Numbered from the stretch's first letter, positions 13,847-22,976 are shown. The stretch is DNA of 40,874 nucleotides from Mycobacterium sp. E3198 (GCF_001667015.1 NZ_LZIS01000179.1:1-40874); one strand, 5' to 3'. Notes: generated by a model from the sequence alone, not told the origin. Translations and numbers: made by a program.

Positions 13847-15037
13847 ATGGGCCAGTTGTCGCACCGGGAGGACGTCCCGTTTCCGATCTTTGACGCGGAT
13901 AACCATCTCTACGAGCCGCCGGAGGCGCTGACCAAGTTCCTGCCCAAGGAGTACAAGGACTTCGTCCAGTACGTGCAGATCAACGGGCGCACCAAGATCG
14001 CGATCCGCGGCCACATCAGCAACTACATTCCCAACCCGACCTTCGAGGTCGTCGCCCGGCCGGGCGCCTGGGAGGAGTACTTCAAGTACGGCAACCCGGA
14101 CGGCAAGAGCAAGCGTGAGCTGTTCGGCGAGCCGATGCGCGCGATCCCGGCGTTCTTCGAGCCCGGCCCGCGGCTGGAGAAGATGAACGAGCTGGGCCTG
14201 GACCGCACCCTGATGTTCCCGACGCTGGCCAGCCTGCTCGAGGAGCGGCTGCGCGACGACCCGGTCGCCATCCACGTCCTGATCCATGCGCTGAACGAAT
14301 GGCTCGACGAGGTCTGGGGCTTCAACTACCAGAACCGCATCTTCACCACGCCGGTCATCACCCTGCCGATCGTCGAGAAGGCGATCGAGGAGCTGGAGTG
14401 GGCGGTCAAGCGCGGTGCGCGCTGCATCCTTATCCGCCCGGCCCCCGTGCCCGGTTTCCGCGGCCCGCGTTCGTTCGCGGTGCCCGAGTTCGACCCGTTC
14501 TGGGAGCGGGTCGTCGAGCACGACCTGCTCGTCGGCATGCACTCGTCCGACAGCGGCTACTCCCGCTACACCTCCGAGTGGGACGGTGCCGAGCAGGAGA
14601 TGCTGCCGTTCCAGACCAATGCGATGGGCATCCTCAACGAGTGGCGGCCGATCCAGGACGCGGTGGGCTCGTGGGTGATCCACGGCGCGCTCTACCGCCA
14701 CCCGAAGCTGAAGGTCGCGATCGTCGAGGCCGGCTCGAAGTGGATGACCCCGCTGCTGGACGGCCTGGCCGAGGTCTTTCGCAAGGCCCCGGAAGTCTTC
14801 CCGAGCGACCCCGTCGAGATGGTCAAGAGCCGCATCCACGTCAGCCCGTTCTTCGAGGACGGCATCGACGATCTGGTCAACCTCGTCGGCGTGGACCGGG
14901 TGCTGTACGGCTCCGACTGGCCGCACCCCGAAGGGCTGGCCGAGCCGACGTTCTATGTCAATGCGCTGTCGCACCTGTCCGTCGACGACCAGGCAAAGAT
15001 CATGGGCGGCAACCTCGGTCGGCTCGTCACGGTGTGA
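13847..15037 (+). CDS. Amidohydrolase family 2 (ACMSD-like) metal-dependent hydrolase/decarboxylase
   Basis: The product is 396 residues, with a strong ribosome site AAGGAGG five bases before the ATG. Metal-binding signatures of the amidohydrolase-2 family are present: FDADNHLYEPP at the N-terminus (about 15-25), a central histidine segment LLVGMHSSDSGY (about 225), and the late VLYGSDWPHPEGL (about 355-367) carrying the catalytic aspartate. Members decarboxylate or hydrolyse cyclic and aromatic acids; mycobacterial paralogs often sit among lipid and sterol catabolic genes. The stop overlaps the acyl-CoA synthetase start (GTGA), so its product or a neighbour metabolite is probably activated with CoA. 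A perfect palindrome lies just upstream. Confidence 0.9.
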   Translation: MGQLSHREDVPFPIFDADNHLYEPPEALTKFLPKEYKDFVQYVQINGRTKIAIRGHISNYIPNPTFEVVARPGAWEEYFKYGNPDGKSKRELFGEPMRAIPAFFEPGPRLEKMNELGLDRTLMFPTLASLLEERLRDDPVAIHVLIHALNEWLDEVWGFNYQNRIFTTPVITLPIVEKAIEELEWAVKRGARCILIRPAPVPGFRGPRSFAVPEFDPFWERVVEHDLLVGMHSSDSGYSRYTSEWDGAEQEMLPFQTNAMGILNEWRPIQDAVGSWVIHGALYRHPKLKVAIVEAGSKWMTPLLDGLAEVFRKAPEVFPSDPVEMVKSRIHVSPFFEDGIDDLVNLVGVDRVLYGSDWPHPEGLAEPTFYVNALSHLSVDDQAKIMGGNLGRLVTV

Positions 15038-16473
15038 CGGATCCCGTTCCGTGGCAGACCATCCCCGAGATGGTCTTGAGCGCGGCGGACCGCTTCGGCG
15101 ACGCGGAAGCGGTCGTAGACGGTCCGCTGCGCTTGACATTCACCGAAGTCGTCGAGCGGATCCGTTGTGCCGCAGGAGCCTTCGCCGACCTCGGCGTCGA
15201 CAAGGGCGATCGGATCGCGATCTGGGCACCGAATTCGGCCGAGTGGATCGTCGCCGCGTTCGGTCTGCTCACCGCGGGCGGCGTGCTGGTGCCGGTGAAC
15301 ACCCGGTTCAAGACCGAGGAAGCGGGCGACGTCATCGCGCGCAGCGGCGCCAAGGCCGTGCTGGTCCAAAAAGGGTTTCTGGACCAGGACTACGTTGCGC
15401 CGGCGGGGATACCGGTCATCGACCTGAAATCCGACTTCCTTTCCAGCGGTTCACCGTTCGAGCGGGCGGTGGAGGGCACCGACATTTCGGACATCATCTT
15501 CACCTCGGGCACGACGGGCCGCTCGAAGGGCGCGATGATGAACCACGGTCAGACGCTGCGCATGTACGAGGAGTGGGCGACGCTCGCGGACCTACGCGAG
15601 GGCGACCGCTACCTGCAGATCAACCCGTACTTTCACACGTTCGGCCTGAAGGCCGGGCTCGTCACGTCCTTTTTGCGCGGCGCGACAATGCTGCCCGTCG
15701 CGGTCTTCGACGTCGACGCGGTGGTGAATCTCATTGACCGCGAAGGCATCACGATGCTGCCCGGCCCGCCGACGCTGTACCACTCGTTGCTGACGGTCCG
15801 CGATAAGGCCAAGCTGTCGACGTTGCGGGCGGGCGTGACCGGCGCCGCCGACATCCCCGTCGAACTGGTCCGTCGCATCCACGGCGAATTGCCGTTCCAG
15901 ACGTTGATGACCGGATACGGCCTCACCGAGGCCGGCAACGTGACCCTGTCCCGGCCCGGCGATTCCTTCGAGGACGTGGCCACCACCGCCGGCCTGCCCT
16001 GCGCCGGCGTCGAGGTGCGCATCGCCGACGACGGCGAGGTGTTGGTCCGCGGCTACGGCGTCATGCAGGGCTACCTCGACGATCCCGTCGCCACCGCCGA
16101 CGCGATCGACGCCGACGGCTGGCTGCACACCGGGGACCTGGGCAACCTGGACGACGCGGGCCGGCTGCGCATCGTGGGGCGCAAGAAGGACATGTTCATC
16201 GTCGGCGGATTCAACGCCTACCCGGCCGAGATCGAAGGGTTCCTGATGCACCACCCGGCCGTGGCGCAGGCGGCGGTCATCGGGGTTCCCGACGAGCGGC
16301 TCGGACAGGTGGGCAAGGCCTTCGTCGTCGCGAAAGACCCTGTCAGCGCTGAGGAATTGATCGGCTGGTGCCGCGAACGCATGGCCGGTTTCAAGGTGCC
16401 CCGTTCGGTGCGGTTTGTGGACGTGCTGCCGCTCAATGCCACCGGCAAGGTGGTCAAGGACTTGCTGAGGTAG
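15034..16473 (+). CDS. Acyl-CoA synthetase (FadD family, AMP-binding)
   Basis: The product is 479 residues, taken from the GTG that overlaps the amidohydrolase stop. ANL-superfamily motifs in order are TSGTTGRSKG (157-166, ATP phosphate loop), GYGLTEAGN (near 290), TGDLGNLDDAGRLRIVGRKK (hinge and A8) and NATGKVVKDLL at the end, with the conserved A10 lysine in GKVVK. Its length and brevity of linker resemble FadD3-type ligases that load CoA on ring-degradation acids, but I cannot assign it to fadD3. It is likely the partner of the amidohydrolase in activating a catabolic intermediate. Confidence 0.9.
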   Translation: MTDPVPWQTIPEMVLSAADRFGDAEAVVDGPLRLTFTEVVERIRCAAGAFADLGVDKGDRIAIWAPNSAEWIVAAFGLLTAGGVLVPVNTRFKTEEAGDVIARSGAKAVLVQKGFLDQDYVAPAGIPVIDLKSDFLSSGSPFERAVEGTDISDIIFTSGTTGRSKGAMMNHGQTLRMYEEWATLADLREGDRYLQINPYFHTFGLKAGLVTSFLRGATMLPVAVFDVDAVVNLIDREGITMLPGPPTLYHSLLTVRDKAKLSTLRAGVTGAADIPVELVRRIHGELPFQTLMTGYGLTEAGNVTLSRPGDSFEDVATTAGLPCAGVEVRIADDGEVLVRGYGVMQGYLDDPVATADAIDADGWLHTGDLGNLDDAGRLRIVGRKKDMFIVGGFNAYPAEIEGFLMHHPAVAQAAVIGVPDERLGQVGKAFVVAKDPVSAEELIGWCRERMAGFKVPRSVRFVDVLPLNATGKVVKDLLR

Positions 16474-16568
16474 GTCCGCGGCACCGCCGTATGCCGGATA
16501 AGAGAATCGCGTTTCCACAGCTTGTTATGCGTTTGTACAGCGAGGGCGCGGCGGAATGAGCGGAACGC

Positions 16569-16742
16569 TCAGGAGAAGGTGATAACGTGGCTCTCCTGGT
16601 CGTCACGGCATTCGCGGCGGAAAGAATATCGGCCCAAGTGCTCGCGCGCCGGCGCGTGGCCCGAGTAGGGTTGCCCAACGGCGACGGCCAGAAGCAGACT
16701 TGCCACGACGGCAAGGGGTAGAGGAGTTTGGCATTGAGTCAC
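16569..16742 (-). CDS. Possible small secreted or membrane peptide (57 residues)
   Basis: In the 298-base gap between the acyl-CoA synthetase and the next gene, the minus strand has a GTG-started frame. It encodes TQCQTPLPLAVVASLLLAVA, then a polar, charged tail ending ECRDDQESHVITFS. One hydrophobic stretch and two cysteines suggest an exported or anchored peptide. The ribosome site is weak (AAGG 11 bases up). The later half has strong GC at third positions, the first half less so. The rest of the gap shows no convincing gene. Confidence 0.35.
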   Translation of the reverse strand: MTQCQTPLPLAVVASLLLAVAVGQPYSGHAPAREHLGRYSFRRECRDDQESHVITFS

Positions 16743-16771
16743 GAACAGCCTTGTTCTCGGGCTGGTGAGCG

Positions 16772-17704
16772 GTGAGCGGGGGGACCCGCCAGAATGCCGC
16801 TGAAAAATCGGTTCCGGTGAACGAGGACGAAACCCCAAGCACTGCCGCCGAAATCCGGGCGCTGGCCGAACAGGCCGAGGCCGAGGCCGAAGAAGCGGAG
16901 GCCCTCGCCGCCGCCGCGCGCGCCCGCGCCCGGGCGATCCAGTTGCGCCGCGAGGCCGAACTCGCCGAAGCCAAGACGCAAGCCGCAGAGAAAACCGTCA
17001 CGGAGGTCCCCGCACCGGCCGAGCCGGAGGCGACGGCATCCGTGGAGACCGAGGCGCCCGATGGTCCGTCCGGGGCGGAGGTGGACACCACCGAGGCCGC
17101 GGACGATGCGGAAACCGTCGAGGCCGACGAGCCGGCCGCGGAGGCCGAAGCGGATACCTCCGCCGAACCCGAGCAGCCCGCGCGCCGCCGGCGCCTGTCC
17201 GGGCGTGTGCGCCGGCCCAAATGGTCCACGCTCGCCGCCGGCCTGGCGGTCCTCGTCATCCTCGGCGCGCTGGCGGGCAGCGGCTACATGATCAAAAAGC
17301 ATCACGACGCCGTCCAGCAGCGTCAGCGTGCGGCCGAATTCGTCGCCGCCGCGCGCCAGGGCGTCGTGACCCTGACGTCGCTGGACTTCAACAATGCCAA
17401 GCAAGGGGTGCAGCGCATCCTCGAGAACTCCACCGGCTCGTTCAAGGACGACTTCCTGAAGATGGCCGACGATTTCACCAAGGTGGTGGAGCAGTCGAAG
17501 GTGGTGTCGCAGGGCAGCGTGCAGGCCGCGGCCGTGGAACTGGACTCGATGACCAAGGATTCGGCGGTGGTGCTGGTTGCCTCCACCTCTGAGGTCACGA
17601 ATGCTGCTGGCGCCAAGCAGGATCCGCGCAACTATCGCCTGATCGTGACGGTCGCACGCGACGGCGGCCAGCTCAAGATATCGAAAGTCGAGTTCGTGCC
17701 GTGA
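16772..17704 (+). CDS. Mce-associated membrane protein (first gene of pair 2)
   Basis: The product is 310 residues from a GTG; an in-frame GTG at 16817 is an alternative start. The long N-terminal part (about 15-140) is almost all Ala, Glu, Asp, Pro and Arg, with a charged helix [21 protein letters not shown] membrane helix (about 152-173, [20 protein letters not shown]) leads to the periplasmic domain: [20 protein letters not shown], then [14 protein letters not shown] and [11 protein letters not shown]. It is paralogous to the gene at 5029-5763 but with a longer acidic arm. It is GTGA-coupled to the next gene and probably heads an operon reaching to 19198. The role is Mce transporter support by family knowledge. 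Confidence 0.88.
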   Translation: MSGGTRQNAAEKSVPVNEDETPSTAAEIRALAEQAEAEAEEAEALAAAARARARAIQLRREAELAEAKTQAAEKTVTEVPAPAEPEATASVETEAPDGPSGAEVDTTEAADDAETVEADEPAAEAEADTSAEPEQPARRRRLSGRVRRPKWSTLAAGLAVLVILGALAGSGYMIKKHHDAVQQRQRAAEFVAAARQGVVTLTSLDFNNAKQGVQRILENSTGSFKDDFLKMADDFTKVVEQSKVVSQGSVQAAAVELDSMTKDSAVVLVASTSEVTNAAGAKQDPRNYRLIVTVARDGGQLKISKVEFVP

Positions 17705-18366
17705 CCGCAGACAAGACATCGGCTCAAAAGACCGCGGAAGTCGAAGAAGCGGCGGAGGTCGCAGAGGTCGAGGAAACGGTTGACGCCGAAAAGCCCGGCG
17801 ACGCCGAGGACATCGATGCCGTCGACTACGACAAGGAGCCGGGTCGCCTGAAGCGGTTCGCCGCGCGGGCGAGGAAACGCTCGTCGGGAAAAGTTGTCCC
17901 TGCGGTGCTCGCGGTGCTCGTGGTCGCGTCGCTGGCCCTGCTCGGCGGACTGTACTGGTTCTCCTACCGGCCCGACCGCGCGACCGATGCGGGCGCCGCC
18001 AAGTCGGCCATCGCGGCCGCGAGCGAGGGCACGGTGGCGGTGCTGTCGTATTCCCCGGACACTCTCGACCGTGACTTTTCCTCCGCGAAGTCGCATTTGA
18101 CCGGCGACTTCCTGTCCTACTACGACCAATTCACCCAGCAGATCGTCGCCCCGGCCGCCAAGCAGAAAGCGGTGAAGACCACCGCGGTGGTCCTTCGGGC
18201 CGCGGTGTCGGATCTGCATCCCAATTCCGCCGTCGTGCTGTTGTTCGTCAACCAGAGCACGCAGAGCAAGGATCGGCCGGAGCCGACCTTCACTAACAGC
18301 AGCGTGTCGGTCACGCTGACGAAAGCTGATGGCAGATGGCTGATTTCGTCGTTCAACCCGGTATAG
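17701..18366 (+). CDS. Mce-associated membrane protein (second gene of pair 2)
   Basis: The product is 221 residues, starting at the GTG inside the previous stop. The N-terminus (about 1-60) is acidic ([20 protein letters not shown]). A membrane helix follows at about 64-90 ([20 protein letters not shown]), then [10 protein letters not shown] and the periplasmic domain: [45 protein letters not shown]. Motif by motif it matches the second gene of pair 1 (4457-5032), whose acidic arm is missing. The next gene starts ten bases after the stop. Confidence 0.88.
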   Translation: MTADKTSAQKTAEVEEAAEVAEVEETVDAEKPGDAEDIDAVDYDKEPGRLKRFAARARKRSSGKVVPAVLAVLVVASLALLGGLYWFSYRPDRATDAGAAKSAIAAASEGTVAVLSYSPDTLDRDFSSAKSHLTGDFLSYYDQFTQQIVAPAAKQKAVKTTAVVLRAAVSDLHPNSAVVLLFVNQSTQSKDRPEPTFTNSSVSVTLTKADGRWLISSFNPV

Positions 18367-18376
18367 GGCCGTTGCG

Positions 18377-19003
18377 TTGACCACCGGCGATATCCACTCG
18401 ATGGTGATCGCGTCGGATTATCGCGTCCCGGACCCCAGCCGGGTGTGGCCGCTGCTCGAGCGCAACAAGGCCGCACTCGCCGACATCGGCGCCCACCACG
18501 TGCTGGTGTACACGTCCACCCACGACTACGGGCGCGTGCTCGTGATGATCGGCGTGCACAGCCGCGAACCCATCGTGGAACTGCTGCGCTCGCGGGTGTT
18601 CTTCGATTGGTTCGACGCGGCCGGCGTCGAGGACATCCCCGCCGTCTTCGCCGGCGAGATCGTCGACAGGTTCATCCCGCAACCGCCGGCCGCGGCGGGG
18701 GCGCCGGGCGTGGTGGTCTGCGCGATCGCCTCCGTCGACGACGTGTCGACCCTGACGGCGGGGGTCCGCTCCGCGATGGACAGGTTCACCGGCGCCGGCA
18801 TCCGAAAGACCTGGGTTTTCCAAGCTTTCGACGACGAGCACGAGGTCCTGATCTTGCAGGAATTTCCCGACGAGGACGGCGCGCGGCGGTGGATCGAACA
18901 TCCGGACGCCGCGGCGCAGTGGATGTCGGGGGCCGGCGTCGGGGCCTACCCGCCGCTGTTCGTCGGGCAGTTCTTCGACATGATGCGCATCGAGGGGGAC
19001 TGA
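18377..19003 (+). CDS. Two-repeat alpha/beta (ABM-like) protein, unknown function
   Basis: The product is 208 residues from TTG (an ATG at 18401 is an alternative, losing eight residues). The protein has two similar halves of about 90 residues. Each has a strand such as VLVYTSTHDYGRVLVMIGV or TWVFQAFDDEHEVLILQEF, a helix ending in DWF/WI, and a closing segment IPAVFAGEIVDRF or YPPLFVGQFFDMM. This is the look of duplicated ferredoxin-like, ABM-type modules. No catalytic motif is seen. It sits ten bases after the Mce-associated gene and nine bases before the Bfd-like gene, so it belongs to that operon. Confidence 0.8.
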   Translation: MTTGDIHSMVIASDYRVPDPSRVWPLLERNKAALADIGAHHVLVYTSTHDYGRVLVMIGVHSREPIVELLRSRVFFDWFDAAGVEDIPAVFAGEIVDRFIPQPPAAAGAPGVVVCAIASVDDVSTLTAGVRSAMDRFTGAGIRKTWVFQAFDDEHEVLILQEFPDEDGARRWIEHPDAAAQWMSGAGVGAYPPLFVGQFFDMMRIEGD

Positions 19004-19012
19004 GCGCGCCCG

Positions 19013-19198
19013 ATGTTCGTGTGCCTGTGCAACGGCGTCACCAGCCAGACGGTCGCCGAGGCCGTCGCGGCCGGGGCATCGACGACGAAGGATGTCGCGC
19101 AGGCGTGCGGGGCGGGCGCCGATTGCGGGCGGTGCCGGCGCACCGTTCAGGCGCTACTCCGATCGTCGGCTCCGGAGCACACGGCGCGGCCGACCTAG
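19013..19198 (+). CDS. Bacterioferritin-associated ferredoxin-like [2Fe-2S] protein (Bfd)
   Basis: The product is 61 residues. The four iron-sulfur cysteines appear in the Bfd order: C-x-C at residues 4 and 6 ([10 protein letters not shown]) and [10 protein letters not shown] near 36-43 with the closing C-x2-C. In other bacteria Bfd reduces ferritin-bound iron for release. No bacterioferritin gene is in the window. The gene is the last of the Mce-associated operon; its TAG overlaps the stop of the decarboxylase on the other strand (CTAG). The connection with Mce-associated proteins is unusual. Confidence 0.88.
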   Translation: MFVCLCNGVTSQTVAEAVAAGASTTKDVAQACGAGADCGRCRRTVQALLRSSAPEHTARPT

Positions 19199-20868
19199 CG
19201 GCGTGCGCTGCCCTCGGGTGACATGGACCCGACGAGCTCGCCGAGCAGGCGGGGGATTTCCAGGCGCGGCAAGACCACCTCGACGAACACCATCCGGTCC
19301 CGGTTCTCGGCTGCCGCGGTGAATGCGTCGTCGAGTTCGCCGTAGGTCTGCGCCCGGAACGCCAGGTGGTCGGCGACCCCCAGCGCCCGCGGGACCTCGG
19401 TCCACCTCCAGCCGACAATGTCGTTGTAGGGGGCCGTCTCTCCGTGAATCGCCCGCTCGACGGTGTAACCGTCGTTGTTGACCACGACGATGACGGGGGA
19501 CAACCCTTCACGCGAGAAAATGCCGAGCTCCTGGACGGTCAGTTGCGCGGCCCCATCGCCGATCAGTAACACCGTCCTGCGCTCCGGATGCGCCACCGCG
19601 GCCCCGACCGCCGCGGGCAACGTGTATCCGATTGAGCCCCACAGCGGTTGACCGATGAACGTGACTCCCTGCGGCAGACGGTGGTCCGCCATGCCGTAGA
19701 ACGAGGTGCCCTGGTCGGCCAGCACCACGTTGCCCGGCGTGAGCGCCGCGCAGAGCCGGTCCCACACCATCTGCTGGGTCAGCGGCTCGTCGCGCGCCGG
19801 GGCCGGCGGCGGGGCCTCGGGCGGCGGCGACGCGACCGGTGGGGAGGTGACCTGTCGCCGAAGCAGGATGCCGGCCAGCGCCTCCAGCGCGGCGCCCATC
19901 TCCAGCGGTGCGAAAACCTGCCCTGCGACGCTGCTTTGGTACTGCCCGACGTCGATGGTCCGTGCCGGATCGATCCGCTGGCTGAAGAACCCGCTGACCA
20001 TGTCGGTGAACACCACTCCCGCCGTCACCAGCACCGGCGCCTCCTCGATCGCGGCGCGCACCCGTTCGGCGCTGGCCGAACCCGCATAGATGCCAAGGAA
20101 ATTCGGGGAGCTCTCGTCGAGGAGGCTCTTTCCCCACATCAACGTGGCGTGTGGCACCACGTCGGCCGCCAGCAACGCCTCGAGCTCTTTGACGGCTTGC
20201 AGGCGGTGCACCAGCAGGTCGGCGAGCACGGTCAACTGGTGATCGCCGATGAGTTCGGTGGCGGCCTCGGCGAACAGCGACAGCGCCCGCGGGCTGGTGC
20301 CGCCGGTGTAGCGGGGCAGCGGTGCCTCGGGCGGTTCGGTGGGAAAGCGCGCCACGTCGGTGGACAGCAGGATGTAGCCCGGTCGCTTCTGTTCGCGCAC
20401 CTCGGACAGCACCCGGTCGATCTCTCTGCACGCCGTCGCCGGCATGAGATTGGCCTGGGCGCAGGTGATTTCGCGGCTGATCCGGAAGAAGTGCTCGAAG
20501 TCCCCGTCGCCCAGTGAATGGTGCAGCGCTCGTCGGGTGCCCTGCGCGTCCTTCGACGGGCCGCCCACGATGTGCACCACCGGCACATGTTCGGCATAGC
20601 TGCCCGCGATCGCGTTGGCCGCCGAGAGTTCGCCGACACCGAATGTCGTTACTACGGCGGACATTCCGCGTAGCCGCCCGTAGCCATCGGCGGCGTACCC
20701 GGCGTTGAGTTCGTTGGCGCTGCCCACCCACCGAATTGTCGGGTGCGCGACGATGTGGTCCAAAAATGCCAGGTTGTAGTCGCCGGGCACGCCGAAGATC
20801 TCGGAGACGCCGAGCTCGGCGAGGCGGTCCAGCAGGTAGTCGCCGACGGTGTACACGGGATCAGTCAC
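19195..20868 (-). CDS. pdc: Thiamine-diphosphate 2-keto-acid decarboxylase (Rv0853c type)
   Basis: The product is 557 residues from a GTG. It is a pyruvate/indolepyruvate decarboxylase-family enzyme; the M. tuberculosis relative, called Pdc or Kdc, decarboxylates branched and aromatic 2-keto acids. The N-terminal TPP pyrimidine domain has [13 protein letters not shown] and the cofactor glutamate in [15 protein letters not shown]. The paired histidines are in [10 protein letters not shown] proline-rich linker with [11 protein letters not shown] lies at about 345-365. The C-terminal TPP motif [11 protein letters not shown] ends with the NN in [14 protein letters not shown]. It starts the block matching Rv0853c-Rv0867c and is divergent from the Rv0854-like gene. 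Confidence 0.93.
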   Translation of the reverse strand: MTDPVYTVGDYLLDRLAELGVSEIFGVPGDYNLAFLDHIVAHPTIRWVGSANELNAGYAADGYGRLRGMSAVVTTFGVGELSAANAIAGSYAEHVPVVHIVGGPSKDAQGTRRALHHSLGDGDFEHFFRISREITCAQANLMPATACREIDRVLSEVREQKRPGYILLSTDVARFPTEPPEAPLPRYTGGTSPRALSLFAEAATELIGDHQLTVLADLLVHRLQAVKELEALLAADVVPHATLMWGKSLLDESSPNFLGIYAGSASAERVRAAIEEAPVLVTAGVVFTDMVSGFFSQRIDPARTIDVGQYQSSVAGQVFAPLEMGAALEALAGILLRRQVTSPPVASPPPEAPPPAPARDEPLTQQMVWDRLCAALTPGNVVLADQGTSFYGMADHRLPQGVTFIGQPLWGSIGYTLPAAVGAAVAHPERRTVLLIGDGAAQLTVQELGIFSREGLSPVIVVVNNDGYTVERAIHGETAPYNDIVGWRWTEVPRALGVADHLAFRAQTYGELDDAFTAAAENRDRMVFVEVVLPRLEIPRLLGELVGSMSPEGSARR

Positions 20869-20934
20869 GAAGACGACGGTACGCCTGGTTCAAACGCCTA
20901 CCGGGCGGCCGCCGATTGGCCTATCGTGCGGGCC

Positions 20935-21378
20935 ATGGCAATCAAAGAATCCCGTGAGATCGTCATCGAAGCCAGCCCCGAGGAGATTCTGGACGTCATC
21001 GCAGACTTCGAAGCGATGCCCGAATGGTCCGAACCCCACCAGAGTGCGGAGGTGCTCGAGACCGGGGACGATGGGCGCCCGAGCAAGGTGAAGATGAAGG
21101 TCAGGGTCGCGGGGATCACCGACGAACAGGTGGTGGCCTACAGGTGGAGCGCTAACGAGGTCAGCTGGACGCTGGTCAGCTCCTCCCAGCAGAAGGCGCA
21201 GGACGGCAAGTACAGCCTGGTCCCTCAAGGAGACGCCACGCTGGTCAAGTTCGAGCTCCTCGCGGACCCGAACGTGCCCCTGCCCGGGTTCGTATTGAAA
21301 CGCGCCGTCAAGGGCACGATCGATTCCGCCACCAAGGCGCTGCGCGAGCGGGTGCTGAAAATGAAGAAGGGCAACTAA
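20935..21378 (+). CDS. SRPBCC (START-like) domain protein, Rv0854-like
   Basis: The product is 147 residues, the same length as the M. tuberculosis homolog. It is a polyketide-cyclase/dehydrase-type SRPBCC fold with a hydrophobic ligand cavity. Features are the first strand SREIVIEASPEEILDVIADF, the loop MPEWSEPHQSAEVLE, the central strands VKMKVRVAGITDEQVVAYRW and the long C-terminal helix around FVLKRAVKGTIDSATKALRE. Distant copies follow at 22521 and 22985. The gene is five bases before the racemase gene. No enzymatic residue is evident; lipid or cofactor binding is assumed from the family. Confidence 0.88.
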   Translation: MAIKESREIVIEASPEEILDVIADFEAMPEWSEPHQSAEVLETGDDGRPSKVKMKVRVAGITDEQVVAYRWSANEVSWTLVSSSQQKAQDGKYSLVPQGDATLVKFELLADPNVPLPGFVLKRAVKGTIDSATKALRERVLKMKKGN

Positions 21379-21383
21379 ACGCG

Positions 21384-22463
21384 GTGGGCGACGGCGGACC
21401 CCTGGCCGGGGTGCGGGTGATCGAACTCGGCGGCATCGGGCCGGGGCCGCACGCGGGAATGATGCTCGCGGACCTGGGTGCCGACGTGGTGCGGGTGCGC
21501 CGGCCCGGCGGCCTCACCATGCCGCCCGAGGACCGCGACCTGCTGCACCGCGGGAAGCGGATCGTCGACCTGGACGTCAAGGCGCAGCCCCAGGCACTGC
21601 TGGAGTTGGCCGCCAAGGCCGACGTGCTGCTCGACTGCTTCCGGCCCGGCACCTGCGAGCGACTCGGCATCGGTCCCGACGACTGCGCGGCGGTCAACCC
21701 GCGGCTGGTCTTCGCGCGGATCACCGGCTGGGGGCAGCACGGACCGGTGGCGCAGACGGCGGGCCACGACATCAACTACCTGTCGCAGACGGGTGCGCTG
21801 TCGGCGCTGGGCTACCGGGATCGCCCGCCGCTGCCGCCGCTGAACCTGGTCGCCGACTTCGGCGGCGGCTCGATGTTGGTGCTGCTGGGCATCGCCGTCG
21901 CGCTGTACGAGCGGGAACGCTCGGGCTTGGGCCAGGTCGTGGACGCCGCGATGGTGGACGGCGTCAGCCTGCTGGCCCAGATGATGTGGACGATGAAGGC
22001 GACCGGTTCCCTGCGCGACGAGCGCGAATCGTTTCTGCTCGACGGCGGCGCCCCGTTCTACCGCTGCTACGAGACCTCCGACGGCAAGTACATGGCGGTC
22101 GGCGCCATCGAGCCGCAATTCTTCGCGGCGCTGCTGACCGGGCTCGGCCTGTCGCCCGACGAGGTGCCCGGCCAGCTCGACATCGGTTCGTACCCAAGGA
22201 TGTACGACGTCTTCGCGCAGCGGTTCGCCGGCCGCACCCGCGACGAGTGGACGAAGATCTTCGCGGGCACCGATGCGTGCGTCACCCCGGTGTTGACCTG
22301 GAGCGAAGCTGCTACCAACGACCACTTGAACGCGCGGTCGACGGTGGTCACCGCCCACGGCGTCGAGCAGGCCGCACCCGCGCCGCGTTTCTCCAGAACG
22401 CCGGCCGGCCCGGTCGGGCCGCCGCCGGCGGCAACGACGCCGCTCGCCGAAATAGGCTGGTAA
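21384..22463 (+). CDS. far: Alpha-methylacyl-CoA racemase (CoA-transferase III family)
   Basis: The product is 359 residues from a GTG, similar to M. tuberculosis Far (Rv0855) and to Mcr. It epimerises the alpha-methyl centre of branched acyl-CoAs so that beta-oxidation can proceed. The N-terminus is GVRVIELGGIGPGPHAGMML. The catalytic His lies in AGHDINYLSQTGAL (about 129) and the catalytic Asp in NLVADFGGG (about 157), as in Mcr. The GxGQxVDAAMVDGVS segment follows. It has the CoA-binding Rossmann fold of the family. It sits between the three SRPBCC genes and shares the context of fadA/fadB. Confidence 0.92.
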   Translation: MGDGGPLAGVRVIELGGIGPGPHAGMMLADLGADVVRVRRPGGLTMPPEDRDLLHRGKRIVDLDVKAQPQALLELAAKADVLLDCFRPGTCERLGIGPDDCAAVNPRLVFARITGWGQHGPVAQTAGHDINYLSQTGALSALGYRDRPPLPPLNLVADFGGGSMLVLLGIAVALYERERSGLGQVVDAAMVDGVSLLAQMMWTMKATGSLRDERESFLLDGGAPFYRCYETSDGKYMAVGAIEPQFFAALLTGLGLSPDEVPGQLDIGSYPRMYDVFAQRFAGRTRDEWTKIFAGTDACVTPVLTWSEAATNDHLNARSTVVTAHGVEQAAPAPRFSRTPAGPVGPPPAATTPLAEIGW

Positions 22464-22520
22464 GCAGAGATTTCCGCGAACAACGCCCGCGCGTCGTGCG
22501 CTGGGGTTAAGTTGAACCCA

Positions 22521-22976
22521 GTGGCCGTAAAAGCATCACGTGAATTTGTCGTAGACGCGCCGCCAGGAGTGGTCATGGAGGCGCTGACAGATGTCGGCGT
22601 CCTGTCATCGTGGTCGCCGCTGCACAAACACATCGAGGTGATCGACCGTTACCCCGACGGTCGACCCCACCACGTCAAGACCAAGATCAGGATTTTCGGG
22701 ATTGTCGACAAGGAGATCTTGGAGTATCACTGGGGCCCCGACTGGGTCGTCTACGACGTCAAAGGGACCGCCCAGCAGCATGGCCAGCACATCGAGTACA
22801 ACCTCAAGCCCGAGGGCCTCGACAAGACCCGCGTGCGGTTCGACATCACGGTGGAACCGGCCGGACCCATCCCGGCGTTCGTCGTCAAGCGGGCCACCGA
22901 AAAGGTTCTCGACGCCTCGGTGAAGGGGCTGAGCGACCTCGTGATGGGTGGCGGGGCGCTCGACAAGCCGACCTAG
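22521..22976 (+). CDS. SRPBCC domain protein, Rv0856-like (tandem copy 1)
   Basis: The product is 151 residues. I took the GTG (VAVKASREFVVDAPPG) because the downstream paralog starts at the same point (VAVQASSEIVIDAPPR); a TTG nine bases earlier is possible. The fold is that of Rv0854, but this copy has the strong marker YHWGPDWVVYDVKGT, then EYNLKPEG and DITVEPAGPIP. It is clearly a tandem duplicate of the next gene, with no gene between. Each carries an uncharged pocket with Trp and Tyr. No catalytic function is claimed. Confidence 0.85.
   Translation: MAVKASREFVVDAPPGVVMEALTDVGVLSSWSPLHKHIEVIDRYPDGRPHHVKTKIRIFGIVDKEILEYHWGPDWVVYDVKGTAQQHGQHIEYNLKPEGLDKTRVRFDITVEPAGPIPAFVVKRATEKVLDASVKGLSDLVMGGGALDKPT

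Noticed and set aside
13823..15139. A 438-codon open frame on the minus strand across the amidohydrolase gene
   Set aside because: It is the antisense shadow of the amidohydrolase, which has clear family motifs and a strong ribosome site on the plus strand. The minus reading is Arg/Asp/Val-rich without any domain. The same holds for other long antisense frames in this GC-rich window.
16743..16756. GAACAGCCTTGTTC as a LexA (SOS) box
   Set aside because: The mycobacterial LexA site is GAAC-N4-GTTC; here the spacer is six bases, so the match is not valid.
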